From positions 620,001 through 684,000 of the forward strand of contig JAFJTR010000004.1 of NCBI GenBank assembly GCA_022559985.1: a stretch of 64,000 nt of DNA, written 5' to 3'. This stretch comes from Parastagonospora avenae f. sp. tritici 18332-5. Lineage: Eukaryota > Ascomycota > Dothideomycetes > Pleosporales > Phaeosphaeriaceae. Under the pieces are notes generated by a model. That model had not been told where the DNA came from. It made no database searches and worked only from the letters and a program-made list of their open reading frames with translations. Both the position numbers and the translations under genes were made by a program. How positions within the stretch are numbered: position 1 is the stretch's first letter; every line of letters starts with the position of its first letter. This document shows, piece after piece, positions 46,229-57,093 of this stretch.

Positions 46229-47270
46229 ATGGGTAGGGTCATTCGCAACCAGAGAAAGGGTCGCGGCTCTATCTTCACGGCCAACACCCGCCTGAACAAG
46301 GCCCCCGCCCAGTTCCGCACGCTCGACTTCGTACGTCCGCCGCACGCAGCCACCAAAATGAGGGCATCTGGAGCTCGAGGCTAATGGGGCAACAGGCTGA
46401 GCGCAATGGATACATCCGGGGTGTCGTAAAGGAGATTGTCCACGACTCCGGTCGTGGTAAGTAACCCCGCGCAATTTTGACAATTTTGCAGCACGACTGA
46501 CATTATCTATAGGCGCTCCTCTCGCCAGGGTCACCTTCCGCAACGTACGCAGCCTTCGCTCGCCGCTCAATTAGACGCATTGCTTACGGAATTCCAGCCA
46601 TACAGGTTCAAGCACAACACCGAGACCTTCATCGCCAACGAGGGCATGTACACTGGCCAGGTCAGTTTGGACAAAATGACGCACAATGGAGGAACATGGG
46701 ACTGACAATGTAAAAGTTCATCTACGCCGGAAAGAACGCCGCTCTCACCATTGGCAACATCCTGCCCCTCCACTCCGTCCCTGAGGGTACCGTCCTCACC
46801 AACGTCGAGGACAAGAACGGTGACCGTGGTGCGCTCGGCCGTACTTCCGGTAACTACGTTACTGTCATCGGCCACAACCCTGATGAGGGCAAGACCCGTG
46901 TCAAGCTCCCATCCGGTGCCAAGAAGGTCCTCCCCAGCACCTGCCGTGGTATGGTCGGAATCGTCGCTGGTGGTGGCCGTACAGACAAGCCTCTCATGAA
47001 GGCGTCGCGCGCCAAGCACAAGGTATGTACTTTCCCTCTGGTATAGAATCGGACACTGACACCTACTAGTTCGCCGCCAAGCGCAACAGCTGGCCCAGGA
47101 CTCGTGGTGTTGCCATGAACCCCGTCGACCATCCCCACGGTGGTGGTAACCACCAGCATATCGGTAAGGCCTCTACCATCTCGCGGTACGCCGTCCAGGG
47201 TCAAAAGGCCGGTCTCATCGCCGCGCGGAGGACGGGTCTGCTCCGTGGTACCCAGAAGGTCAAGGACTAG
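46229..47270 (+). CDS. 60S ribosomal protein uL2 (L8/L2)
   Basis: Six exons (46229-46330, 46396-46456, 46513-46544, 46598-46660, 46717-47022, 47070-47270) give 254 aa, the usual length for eukaryotic uL2. MGRVIRNQRKGRGSIF opens it; the conserved VDHPHGGGNHQHIG near the C-terminus includes the His that lies by the peptidyl-transferase centre, and VAGGGRTDKP precedes it. It is an early-assembling part of the large subunit. Five short introns in a 762-nt CDS, crowded near the start, is typical of fungal ribosomal protein genes. All splice phases agree with the known protein. Confidence 0.97.
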
Positions 47271-47644
47271 AGTGGTGCATGATACGGTGGCGTCGATATG
47301 GGTCAATGACATGGATGCAAACGGTTATTCTCTCCATACCTCTCTCTGCGGGTGGCTGGGCGTTACAACGAAACTTCTCGGCAGGCTGGGCTTTACATGG
47401 CTTGTGCGTGCACGATAGGTTCTTTAGGGGAATGTGATTCCGAAAAATGCATCAAGTGTGAATTCTGGCAATGTTAACGATAGGATGCCAACGCTGTACT
47501 ATCATACATGTGATGACCTCTACTCTTGACATCCATAGATGTTGTGCACGCGCTGATTACCTCTTCATCCATTTCCACAACACCTAGCATCTCTCACACG
47601 TGATGCATCCTACTCTCTGGATTCTCACACACTCGCTACCCATC
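47271..47644. other. Intergenic between convergent genes
   Basis: 3' flanks of the uL2 and APC4 genes; no gene seen. A C/T-rich tract lies at about 47570-47720 and runs into the end of the APC4 gene. Confidence 0.5.
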
Positions 47645-50193
47645 TCACGCTCCCCCCATTTCCACATCCCCCTCCCCCTCCTCTTCATCTCCATCCCCAT
47701 CCTCACTACCACTACTCACCCCTACCCCCCTCCCCTCCCTCCTATAATCCAAATCCAGCACGCGATAATGCTTCCGATCGCTGCCTAGCACCACAACCAC
47801 CCTCCTGCCCTTGCGCCCATTCACGACTAGTTTGAGCGGCGTGAACCTGCCCTCGAACACGTGGCGCGTATACTTATCCACCACCTCAGGCGAGATGTCG
47901 TGGTTCACACGTACGGTATCAGGTGCGCGCGCGCCGTCGGGTAAGAGCGTGGATGACAGTATTGAGTCGGGCATGGGGGTGTATGTTACCGCCGTGTTGG
48001 AGGTGTAGGGTATGCTTAGAATCGAATTCGCTTTTTGGTTATCCTTCTCGGTGGAGGTGGGAGTGGGGCTTTGCAGAAGAACGAGTATCTGTGCATCGTC
48101 TGCGAATTTTGCATCGAGCACGGTTGAGCCGCGCGGGAAGGAGAGGGTGGATATAGCGTGTGACGCGATGTCTTTTGTGATGCGGTGGATGTGGAGTGCG
48201 GATGAGGAGAGGGGGCAAAGGGCGATGTACGTTGATAGCGTTGAGGGCTGTGGTACGTGAGGTTAGTTTCTTCGAAAGGAAAGGGAGAGGGAGATAGACT
48301 TACTTCAACAATCATGCGCATATCCCTTACCCCATCCTCATCACTGGCCTCTTCTAGGACGACGCTAGCATCCATCCGAATATTCCCCTCTTGCCACTTC
48401 CCGACCTGTCCCAACACGCCCTTCACCCCTTCTCTCAAGGAGCTGAGTACGTTCTCCAAACACACCGCATCCTCCCTATACCCGCCGCCATCCTTCAGTA
48501 CTTCAACCGCGCGCTTCGTATCCTCATACCCCACCTTCTCGCACTTCCCATTAGCGGGTCGTAAATACGGCGCAAGACTGGATTTCATCAATCCAAATTG
48601 GATATACTCCAACACGAGCATGACATCGACGCCGGGATCTCTCGCCTCCATCTCCGCGCGACTCTGACTCTCGAGCTCCGTGGCTTCAAAGTCGATGCAG
48701 AATCTCAGCCACTTGCTAAAGTGCGCGAAATTGCGTTTCTCCTCGGCGCCATACAACATGACTGTGTGCGCGAGTAATCTCAGATTCTTTAGTGTCTCGA
48801 GCAAGTCGGTGAAATCCCCCGGGGTGCTGAAAATCCACTCGCGATCACGGTGAAACTCCGCAAGTCCCCGGAGCCGCGAGATGATGATGCTGCAGCGATC
48901 GATGGCGGGAAGGAGATTTTCATGCACGATTGCGAGGACGGCGTTGAGGCCGGTGGTTACGCAGTTGTCCCATCTCTTATGCCCAGCTTCAGTCAATTCA
49001 TCGACGAGCCAGTTTTTGACGAGTGGTGGGCAGTTTCCTGTGCAAGCGAGGTGGAAGAGATTGGTAACGAGGTCGCCCATTCCCTTCTCTTCGAGCGGTT
49101 CGGAGATGTTGAGCATGAATTTCGAGGGGAGGTCGGTCGAGTGCTTGAAGAATGTGCGGATGCGGGCGAGAGAGGTGGTCATGTATAAGAGTAGGTTCTG
49201 TAGCTGTGAGGTTTTAGACGCGATGAGGTGTAGGTATATGCCAGCTGCGGGGATGAAGTTGAGCGTGAGCGGGACGAAGGCGATGTGCTCTTTCTTACTC
49301 GCTGTCGTCGTCCGCATGAGCAAGCTGTGGGAACAGCTATACGGATGGCTCGTATGCAGCAATGGCTCGCTCTCAATTTTCCAAGCCGTGGGGAGGTGTA
49401 TATCCACCGACTCTTTCGAATCATACATGGACGGATGCACGCCCCCCTTCTCATCACACCTCACAAACAAATCCACAGAATTGTAATCCCTCAAATGCGA
49501 GCTATGCAGCACCGCATCCACATCCGCCTGCGCGCCAAACCCTCCCGCCCCTCCCTGCGCAACACGCATAAACGGCACGGGCGGTGGCGCGGGAATCGCA
49601 GGCAACTTGGGCAACAACGCCTCAACATCCATCATGGCCAGCAAATCCGGGAGGTCGGGCGCAACACCAAGCTTCTGGAAGTCCGGCTGCCTTTGCAAGA
49701 AGTCCTCAACGGTGGTGTCGTCCGCAAACGCATCCCACTCCTCCGTTGTCGGCTGGCCAAAAACATCCCTCCCCTCGCCCGTCCGCCTCTTAACTTTCTC
49801 GGCATCGATGAAATTCAGCGCCCAGCCCATGGCTTTCACTCTCGAGACCCCTTCCTCCCCATCCTTACGCGGCAATACCAAATCCCTGCCCACAACCTTC
49901 CCCGACTCCGCACTCACTAGATCCACACTCCCATCGCTCCAGCTAACTGCCACACTCTTGCCGTTGAATTCCCACTGCACCGCATCGACAGTGACGTCCT
50001 CGCTCTTTCTCTTGAGTTGGAAGGCGAGTTGGCCGTTGATACGGTAGACGTCGAGGTTTTCCTCGGATGTGACGAGGGCGATTAGGTCCATGGTTGGGCA
50101 GTAGGCGAAGAGGTGTGGGTGGATGGGGTGCAGGAGGATTTTTTCGGATTGTTGGAGGAGCTGCCGCAGTTTCTTTGGGTCTGTGTTTGCCAT
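47645..50193 (-). CDS. APC4: Anaphase-promoting complex subunit 4
   Basis: Two exons (48304-50193, 47645-48247; 56-nt intron) give 830 aa. The N-terminus is the APC4 WD40-like propeller: KILLHPIHPHLFAYCPTMDL, AFQLKRKSEDVTVDAVQWEF, GKSVAVSWSDGSVDL. The middle part (about 250-600) is the long alpha-helical APC4 domain (LPAIDRCSIIISRLRGLAEF, SKWLRFCIDFEATELESQSR). The C-terminal tail is acidic (EDGDGDEEEGEGDVEMGGA). APC4 belongs to the scaffold of the cyclosome ubiquitin ligase that drives anaphase. No regulatory element is seen in the 5' region. Confidence 0.85.
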
Positions 50194-50659
50194 TGTTGCT
50201 TTTGGTAGGCCTCGAGGGCCTTTTGAGCAAAGGTTGATTCAATGGTTGTTCGTGGTGGGGAGTTGTTTATGGTGTGCACGTTATACCGAAGTTGCCTAGC
50301 GCGGTCGCGCGATCACGTTTTCGGGGTTTTATGTGGAAGGTGCTGCTAGAGCTATTACACAGGCATTCGGCTTAAACTCAGTTTCCATAATTGCAGTGTT
50401 AATTTCGTCACAGCAGCACTCCTCGCTTCAGAAATATCATATCATTCCCCTACTCAACATGAGCAGATATCGGGGTATACAGATTCCTCATCTCATGACC
50501 GTCGTCCTATAAATACAAGCTATACAGCGCGCGCAACTGTTCCTCAGACCGCGTCTTTCAATAACCTCAAAACAATAAGAAAAAAACGCCGCGAGAACTC
50601 CGCCATCAATGCCCAAATACCGCCAGACCAGCCACGCGGTGTGCCGTTGTATACATATC
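50194..50659. other. Intergenic
   Basis: 5' flank of the APC4 gene and 3' end of the NIPA gene, both on the minus strand. No gene seen. Confidence 0.5.
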
Positions 50660-52167
50660 TCATCGTAATGAGCTGTTCCTCTTGGGCTGTATCGACTCTT
50701 TATGTACGCGCCCTCTTCCCGCCCCGCTTAATCTGCCCTGCATCCTCTGATCCTCATCGAAACTCGTGCGTTTCGCGCTCCCGGGCTCATCGTCGTCTTC
50801 CGCGAGATCGCCCAACTCGAATTGGTTCTCAATATCGTAGTCGTGCATCAGCGCCCTCTGGTCTGGCGCACCGTTTCTCGAGGCATGTCCCCCACCGAGG
50901 AATGGGCTTTGTAGTTCTGTGCTTCGGCGCGCCTGCATGCTGCGTCGTGTGGGGAAGCCGGAGATGGCGTCTGAAGGTGCGCCGTCGGTAAATTGCGAGC
51001 CGAGATGTCTGTTGCCGTTGGGGTCGTCGCGCGAGAGGTTGAGGAGGTATACGCCGGAGAAGATGATGAGGAAGCCGCAGAGGAGGGAGATTGTGTTTAC
51101 GGCGGAGGTAGTGTTGAAGCCTTGGAACAAAAGGAAAGATGCGACGAGTGTGCATGTGGTGAAAGTGACATAGTAAAGTGGGTTGACGCTGGTGGGTGTT
51201 AGCTTTTCGATTCCTCAAGTTGGATGTGTCGAGTCTTACATGTTCGTCGAGAACTGGCTCAGCGCCTTGTTGAAGTAGTTCATCTGCGTGAGAATACATC
51301 CCACGATCATGATGACGAACACATATGTAGACGGATGCGTGAACTGGTTGTTACCCGCAAACGTCATCTTGAGCGCCAGACCGAACGCCTTGATGAACAT
51401 GATCGACACCGAGCCCGTCGTCGAGCAAATCGAGAGGTAGATGAGCGGGTTCTTGCGCCCATATTTTGGCGCAATCTTGTAAATCATGAAGATTGAAAAC
51501 ACCGCCACGAACAGGCAGTAGAAGAGGAATCCTACAATCTCGTCAGTGTCACAGCTCATCGAAGCGGGGGTCCATCATACCTGGCTGAATCGCCAGATTC
51601 AACACCTCATCCACCGACGCAACCTCCTTGTCCGGCGGCGCATGCAGCACAATAATCACCGACCCGATCAAGCAAATCGCACACCCAATCTTGCCCAGCA
51701 AACCCAGCTGTTCGTCGAGGAAATACGATCCCAGCACCGCGCCGATGAGCACCGACAGCGCGCCCAGCGGCGTGACCAGAATCGCCGGCGCAAACGCATA
51801 AGCTGCGAAGTTGAAGATCTCGCCGAGTACCACTGTTTTTTTAATTAGCCCCCAAATTCCGTCACTCGCGATTTACGTGGCTCACTCGTCGTTATGCCCG
51901 CCCACCACGTCGGGTTTCTGAGGTATCCAAAGCCGTCACCGTCGAAGCCGTTCTTCTCCATGGACGCATTTAGGCCCTTTTTCGTAATCACGAAGCTCGC
52001 ACCTGCGCATTGCATTAGCCTTTCTCTCGTCAAGTCGACTTTGGCGCAAACGTACCGATGGCGAGCGACGAGCTCACAGCCAGCATGAGGCCGATATATC
52101 TGTCCACGGCATCAGTCGAAGTCCACCCCCACATTTGCGCACGCGCAACGTACTTGTCTTCCACCAT
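50660..52167 (-). CDS. NIPA-type magnesium transporter (DUF803)
   Basis: Six exons (52154-52167, 52056-52099, 51886-52002, 51581-51832, 51240-51531, 50660-51188) give 415 aa. The first coding exon is only 14 nt (MVED plus two bases). About nine membrane helices follow: YIGLMLAVSSSLAIGASFVI, then ILVTPLGALSVLIGAVLGSY (the hallmark LGAL..V), KIGCAICLIGSVIIVLHAP, and IVNPLYYVTFTTCTLVASFL. The family moves Mg2+ and is related to EamA/DMT transporters. The C-terminal 120 residues are cytosolic and disordered, with an acidic DLAEDDDEPG and a basic end. All intron phases agree. Confidence 0.9.
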
Positions 52168-53828
52168 GATGTTCCTGTCCCTTTACCGTCGTCAAGTAGT
52201 AATATGCGAAGGCCGACGTTGTGCGCGGAGTAAGTTGTGTGGGTGCCGTCGCGGCGCTTGTGCGTATCGATAGTGCGGCAGAATGACGAGGCAGGAAGGT
52301 GCGAAGTCGAAAGCGTCGTTGTCGTCTTTGCCTTTGCGACTTGCGATGCGACCAACTGTTCGTTTGTGTTCGGAATGTGGGCTTGCGGAATCGATTCGCG
52401 TTTCACCAAACGCCGAAAGGGTCGGCTGGGTACAAGACAGGTACCGTGTCGTGTCGTGTCGTGTCGAATCAAGGTGGCGTGTTTGCGAAATAGTGACGAG
52501 AACGTTGCGAGTGAACGCGGCGACGCGAATGAACGAACTGCGAGAATAAATGAACGTAACCTTCACATCAAAGACTCAGCGAACTCGAATTCGCAAAAGA
52601 ACGCGACAAAGCTTCTATTATCGATTGTGCCGCAGTCTCGCCATCACGTTTCACGCCCAGACTCGCTCCAGCTCCCCAGCTGCAGGGGCGTCACTTGCTG
52701 CGCCTCGAAACCCGGTGCCAGCTCTCCGCGGCCAGATGCCGCGCTACCTTGGTAATCCTTGGATGAGACGAAGAGCGGCCCAGGCACCCGTGGCGTTTCT
52801 GCTGTCCTGCAATTCGCACAACGAATTGGCTTGAAAGAGATCATATTTCACTTTGCAGAAATATTTCAATTGCTTGCATCTTGCGTAAAAGTCCTGTCTG
52901 CTTGTAATGACCATCTGTCCTGTGAGCCGCTATTACTTGATGGCGGGGCCTCGAGCGGCGCCCCCGTTACGCCAAAATTAGACGTCCCCTCCGCGATTGA
53001 GTTTATGCACCCCTGTGGGCCAACACGAACACGATATCGATAATTCACGCGAAGCAACCTTGGAAGCTACATCGTATTTCATCGTCGTAGATTGATGACG
53101 CAGTCTGAGTCCGGAGCACTGGACACATCACAGCTCGCACGTGTGGGACTTGGTGATTGTGTGAACTTTTCGTTTCGATGCACTCTCTATGATCCATCAA
53201 TGGTACCTGAGTACGAATCCCTGACACATTGTCAAGAGACCCACCGTACGCGTAATGATCGCGACAGTTGACTCCGAGGTCCGCTCCCATCAACGCCTGG
53301 TGCAAAATGACCATGACAAGTCGGGTATATGACGCCAGATGCTTCAGATACCGACATCTGTTCCGTTGCGCCTGCAGAAAGCCCAGAAATTCCACCTCCA
53401 AATCCGCAATTCCATCTCCCACCAAATGAACCTCATCTCATAGACGCGCTCTCTGACAAAGAAACAAAAGGAAAAACATATTGGATATGAGGTGACTAGT
53501 CTCAATCCGCCATGCGGGAATGGGGAAAGCCTTACCAATCAGAGTGTGAACTCCACTAAGGATCTTCGAGTGGCCAAATGCCTTGGAAGCTGTGTGTCTC
53601 TGCGAGAAATTGTCGAAGAGGGCCTGGTATTAGTACATCGTCACGGTAGCAAGTTAGCAAAGTCGAATCCTCGGGAAGTCGCAAAGGCGTTGTGAAAATC
53701 CAGATCCGGGTGTCCAAGAGGCTGTGAAAGGGGTCCAAAGACTGAAGAGAAAGTGAAGGGAAGGAGCCGAATGAACGACTGTGGGTTAGTAAGTGTCGAT
53801 ATACGCAGAGGGTGGAGGACGGGGGTAG
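52168..53828. other. Intergenic
   Basis: About 1.65 kb with no supported gene; several overlapping frames of 60-170 codons show no features. A CGTGT microsatellite lies within it. Confidence 0.5.
52445..52464. repeat. (CGTGT)4 microsatellite
   Basis: Four perfect 5-base units. Short, upstream of the NIPA gene; likely variable between strains. Confidence 0.9.
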
Positions 53829-56255
53829 TTAAACCCTGGGACGCTTGGTGTCTGGAAACACAAAGTCAGCGTCTTCCCAGCGCAGATCGATACCATGGAC
53901 GTGGAGCATACCTGAAAGATCGAGTGCATCACCAACCGAATCGCTGACCTCGTCTCGTGACCTCTTCTGTCCTTGCGGAGAGCTATCTTGCAGGTCGGTT
54001 GACGAGGCCGCAACTGGATCTGCAGCCGAAGACGCCGCGACCGCAGGTTGCTCCACCACACCGTCCTCCTCTTCCTCGTGGTACGCGGTGAATTCATCAT
54101 CCAGGAAAATGTTGTCTCCGGACACTTCGACGGCTTGTCCTTGATCGGTGCCCCACTCGGTAGCATTTTCCAGATCTAGGTCGTGGCCGTTTACAAGCTC
54201 GTGTGCACCATTTGCGGACTCATTGGCACCGGTGCCATAGACTTCATCACCATTGCCGAACTCGTTCTGCAATTTTTGCTCCAGGTCCTGGTAATCGTAG
54301 CCGGTGTAGTCTTGGTTAGTAAGGCCATCGAGATCGTCCTCTGCAGCGTACGCATCTGGATCATTCGTCTGTTCACCTTCGCCATAGCCTACGTCATACG
54401 CCTGGTACACATCTGCGTTCTTCTCGTGGTCGAACTGTTCTTCGTTATGAGCATAGTCCTCATATGCCTCGTTCGCTGCATCAGGGAACGTATCATCATA
54501 ACCAGTCTGATACTCTTCTTCATAGCTGGTAGATTCGGCAGTAGGAGCAGGTGCCTCAATAGTCGCAGGATTGTCACCTTGTACCGTAGCTGAGGACGGG
54601 GACGCGTTGGCGAGAGCCTGAGTCTGCGGCTCGTCATCCTCGTCATCACTGTAGGCGACGGTATCATTCGCCAGCTGCTCTGCTGTCTGATTGGCGGTGG
54701 CATCATGCTGTGTAGTCTCTGCACTACGATCGGGGCTTCCTTGAGCAGCAGGGCTACTGCCATGCGCAACAGCCGCAGGGGTAGAAGCATGCTCAGACTT
54801 GGTTTCAGCTTTCGACGAGTGCTCTTCACCATCATTTCCAGACTCATCGTTGTTCTGGTCATCGTTTTCACCAAGATCAATACCGGCAGCCGCTTCGTCA
54901 GCAACTTCAGTGCCCTCTTGGGCGTTCTCTCGTTCAACGTTTTCCTCTTGCTCGTTCTCGTCTTGGCCGTGCTCTTCTTGGCCTTCTGCGTCTTGGTCCC
55001 ATTCCGTACCTTCATGCTCAGTGGACTGACCAGAGTGCGCATCAACAAAGTGTGTCTCTCCTGCAGCTATGGCAGTGTTGAGCCCGGAGTAGCCGTGGCC
55101 TTGATCAGCATGCTTGGCAATATCGGATAGTAGAGTCGCAAATCGCGGTCGGGACAGCAGGCACATGTAGAACGACTCAGGCTCACTCTCACCATCCTGG
55201 GCATGAAGTGTGTAATACAGATCAATCAGTCGTCCGAGGGATACAGCGACACACGCCGTGCTGTCCTCAAAGATCTCCATGTTGTGGAAATGGTCAAAGC
55301 GTAAGCCCAACTCATTCTCGTTGGAGATGTTCTCACCAAGGGCGGCCCGACAGGCTTGGAACATTTCGGACAGGCTAGAGTGTATAATGGAAGTGTCTTC
55401 GGTGAGCCAATCGCCGCTCTCATCGACGTCGTGTTGCTTGAACAGCCACAACTCGTTGCCCTCGTAGTTGATGGTGATGGGGCGAGACTCGATAGACTCT
55501 TGCTCCGCATGGTCGCCCTGCTGGTGCTCGCTCACATCAGCCTGGGCGTCTTGGCCCTGCAATGGGACTCCACCGGCATCATCATCGGTATCGTACTCTG
55601 CGTCGTCTTGAGCTCCAAACTTGATTTCATCGTGCTGCTCTTGGTTTTCTGCGTAGGGTTCTTCGAATTTATCCTCGCCGTCAGCATAGTCGCCGTAATT
55701 GCCGACATCATCCTCATTTGTGGAGCCGGGAATTTGTGCCTCTGCTGGAGGCGCATGGATTTCAGATGCCGACTCATCATAATGAGCATCCTGTGTCTGT
55801 CCTACTGACTCAACTGGAGTTCCCCGATTATGGGATGGCGTCGGATAAATATCCTCGTCGTCGGAGTAATCGATGAGGTCTTCATCCGGGTGCGCAGGTG
55901 CAGTCTCCTGGGCAGGCGCAGTGTCTTGGGCAGGTGCAGCCTCCTGGGCAGATGTAGTATAATCTATAGGGACATGGCCATCGTGTATTACATCTCCAAG
56001 CTGAATGTCGCCTTCTTCGTAGTCCTCATGGTCTACCATGTCTTGGTCTGGAGATAAGGTCTGAGTTTCGAGATCCGCATCTGCTCCGGCGTCCTTAAGA
56101 GATATGTCGTCATCATCTGGCTGAGCTGCTGGCGCAGGATCGAGATCAAGGTCGATGTCGCCGTCGTCGAAGTCAAGACCACTGTCGGAGTACACATCCA
56201 TGATATCGTCTGCCGCAGCATCGAACTTGCGCATAGCTTGAGCGGTGGCAGCCAT
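53829..56255 (-). CDS. Acidic disordered 808-aa protein, hypothetical
   Basis: One open frame of 808 aa, dominated by D, E, Q and A (DDGDIDLDLDPAPAAQPDDDD), with three 6-residue repeats AQ(E/D)(T/A)AP near 107-124. A more ordered stretch lies around 263-390 (ITINYEGNELWLFKQHDVDE, DFHNMEIFEDSTACVAVSLG-like) and may be the only folded domain. The C-terminus has KRSRDE and TKRPRV, probable nuclear signals. A 60-nt segment (53852-53911) has GT, CTGAC and AG signals and a length divisible by three; it may be an intron or an exitron. Nuclear location likely, function unknown. Confidence 0.7.
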   Translation of the reverse strand: MAATAQAMRKFDAAADDIMDVYSDSGLDFDDGDIDLDLDPAPAAQPDDDDISLKDAGADADLETQTLSPDQDMVDHEDYEEGDIQLGDVIHDGHVPIDYTTSAQEAAPAQDTAPAQETAPAHPDEDLIDYSDDEDIYPTPSHNRGTPVESVGQTQDAHYDESASEIHAPPAEAQIPGSTNEDDVGNYGDYADGEDKFEEPYAENQEQHDEIKFGAQDDAEYDTDDDAGGVPLQGQDAQADVSEHQQGDHAEQESIESRPITINYEGNELWLFKQHDVDESGDWLTEDTSIIHSSLSEMFQACRAALGENISNENELGLRFDHFHNMEIFEDSTACVAVSLGRLIDLYYTLHAQDGESEPESFYMCLLSRPRFATLLSDIAKHADQGHGYSGLNTAIAAGETHFVDAHSGQSTEHEGTEWDQDAEGQEEHGQDENEQEENVERENAQEGTEVADEAAAGIDLGENDDQNNDESGNDGEEHSSKAETKSEHASTPAAVAHGSSPAAQGSPDRSAETTQHDATANQTAEQLANDTVAYSDDEDDEPQTQALANASPSSATVQGDNPATIEAPAPTAESTSYEEEYQTGYDDTFPDAANEAYEDYAHNEEQFDHEKNADVYQAYDVGYGEGEQTNDPDAYAAEDDLDGLTNQDYTGYDYQDLEQKLQNEFGNGDEVYGTGANESANGAHELVNGHDLDLENATEWGTDQGQAVEVSGDNIFLDDEFTAYHEEEEDGVVEQPAVAASSAADPVAASSTDLQDSSPQGQKRSRDEVSDSVGDALDLSGMLHVHGIDLRWEDADFVFPDTKRPRV
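55894..55947 (-). repeat. 18-bp tandem repeat in coding DNA (three copies)
   Basis: Three 18-bp units, near-perfect, encode AQ(E/D)(T/A)AP in the acidic protein. The frame is preserved. Confidence 0.8.
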
Positions 56256-57093
56256 GTCTGGTAAGAGAGAGCGAAACTTCTCGCGTGCTTAGTTGTCTGT
56301 TGCAATGCGGACGCGGGGGTCAGGTAAAAGGAGTGCGACAAACGCGTCACAAAGCGCGTGTGCAAGATGAGTGGCGACGCGCAAATGTACGGGACCTTGA
56401 GCTTGCAGGTACTTCAGTAATGCGAAGCTATGAGCGCATGGCGCCGCTGGTGAAGAGAGTCGGTGGATGCAGTCGTGTATAGAGTTGAAGGGTCGGATCG
56501 AGGGTGATTTGGGAAATGAGCCAAAGAAAGCTCGGTAGAGCGCGCCAAGAAAGGCAAGTGCCGCTGCGTAGTGAGGTGGACAAGAATGTGCTCTGCTGTT
56601 TGCGCGCAAGAGAACAAATCAAGAGTAGCCGATCGCGCGAGAAACCTGTCTAGTGATGACTTGAAGTCGTGCGCTTCGAGACGCAAGGTGGTGCAAGCTG
56701 GTTGGGGAGTGAGGGAGGAGAAGCTTGGAAGTAGGTTGAGGTGCGGAGCTCCAGGCAGTGTCGATCACGTGCACGTGACTTGTGTCCACATTGACCCTGG
56801 AACTCCAACATGCGACCTGCGCAGCTGGCCACGACGAGAGTGTCCAGCAAACAAGCGTTGTGGACTCTGTAAGATTGAAAGTCTCGGTGCAAATATAGAC
56901 ACCTTCAGCTCCATACCGTACTCTACTTCCCACGTTTGGCGCAGATTTCTGGTGTTGCTCCGCGAATTCGAGATTCGACCGTGTCCCCTCCACCACTCCA
57001 GACAGCACCAGAGCTGCACACCCAACCTTTTCGCCTCCGCTTGAACCACGCAGGCCATAGATTCGAGAGGTCCTCAATTGCCAAACCGCCACA
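56256..57093. other. Divergent promoter region
   Basis: Between the start codons of the acidic protein gene and the COPI delta gene. No gene seen; overlapping frames have no features. Confidence 0.5.
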
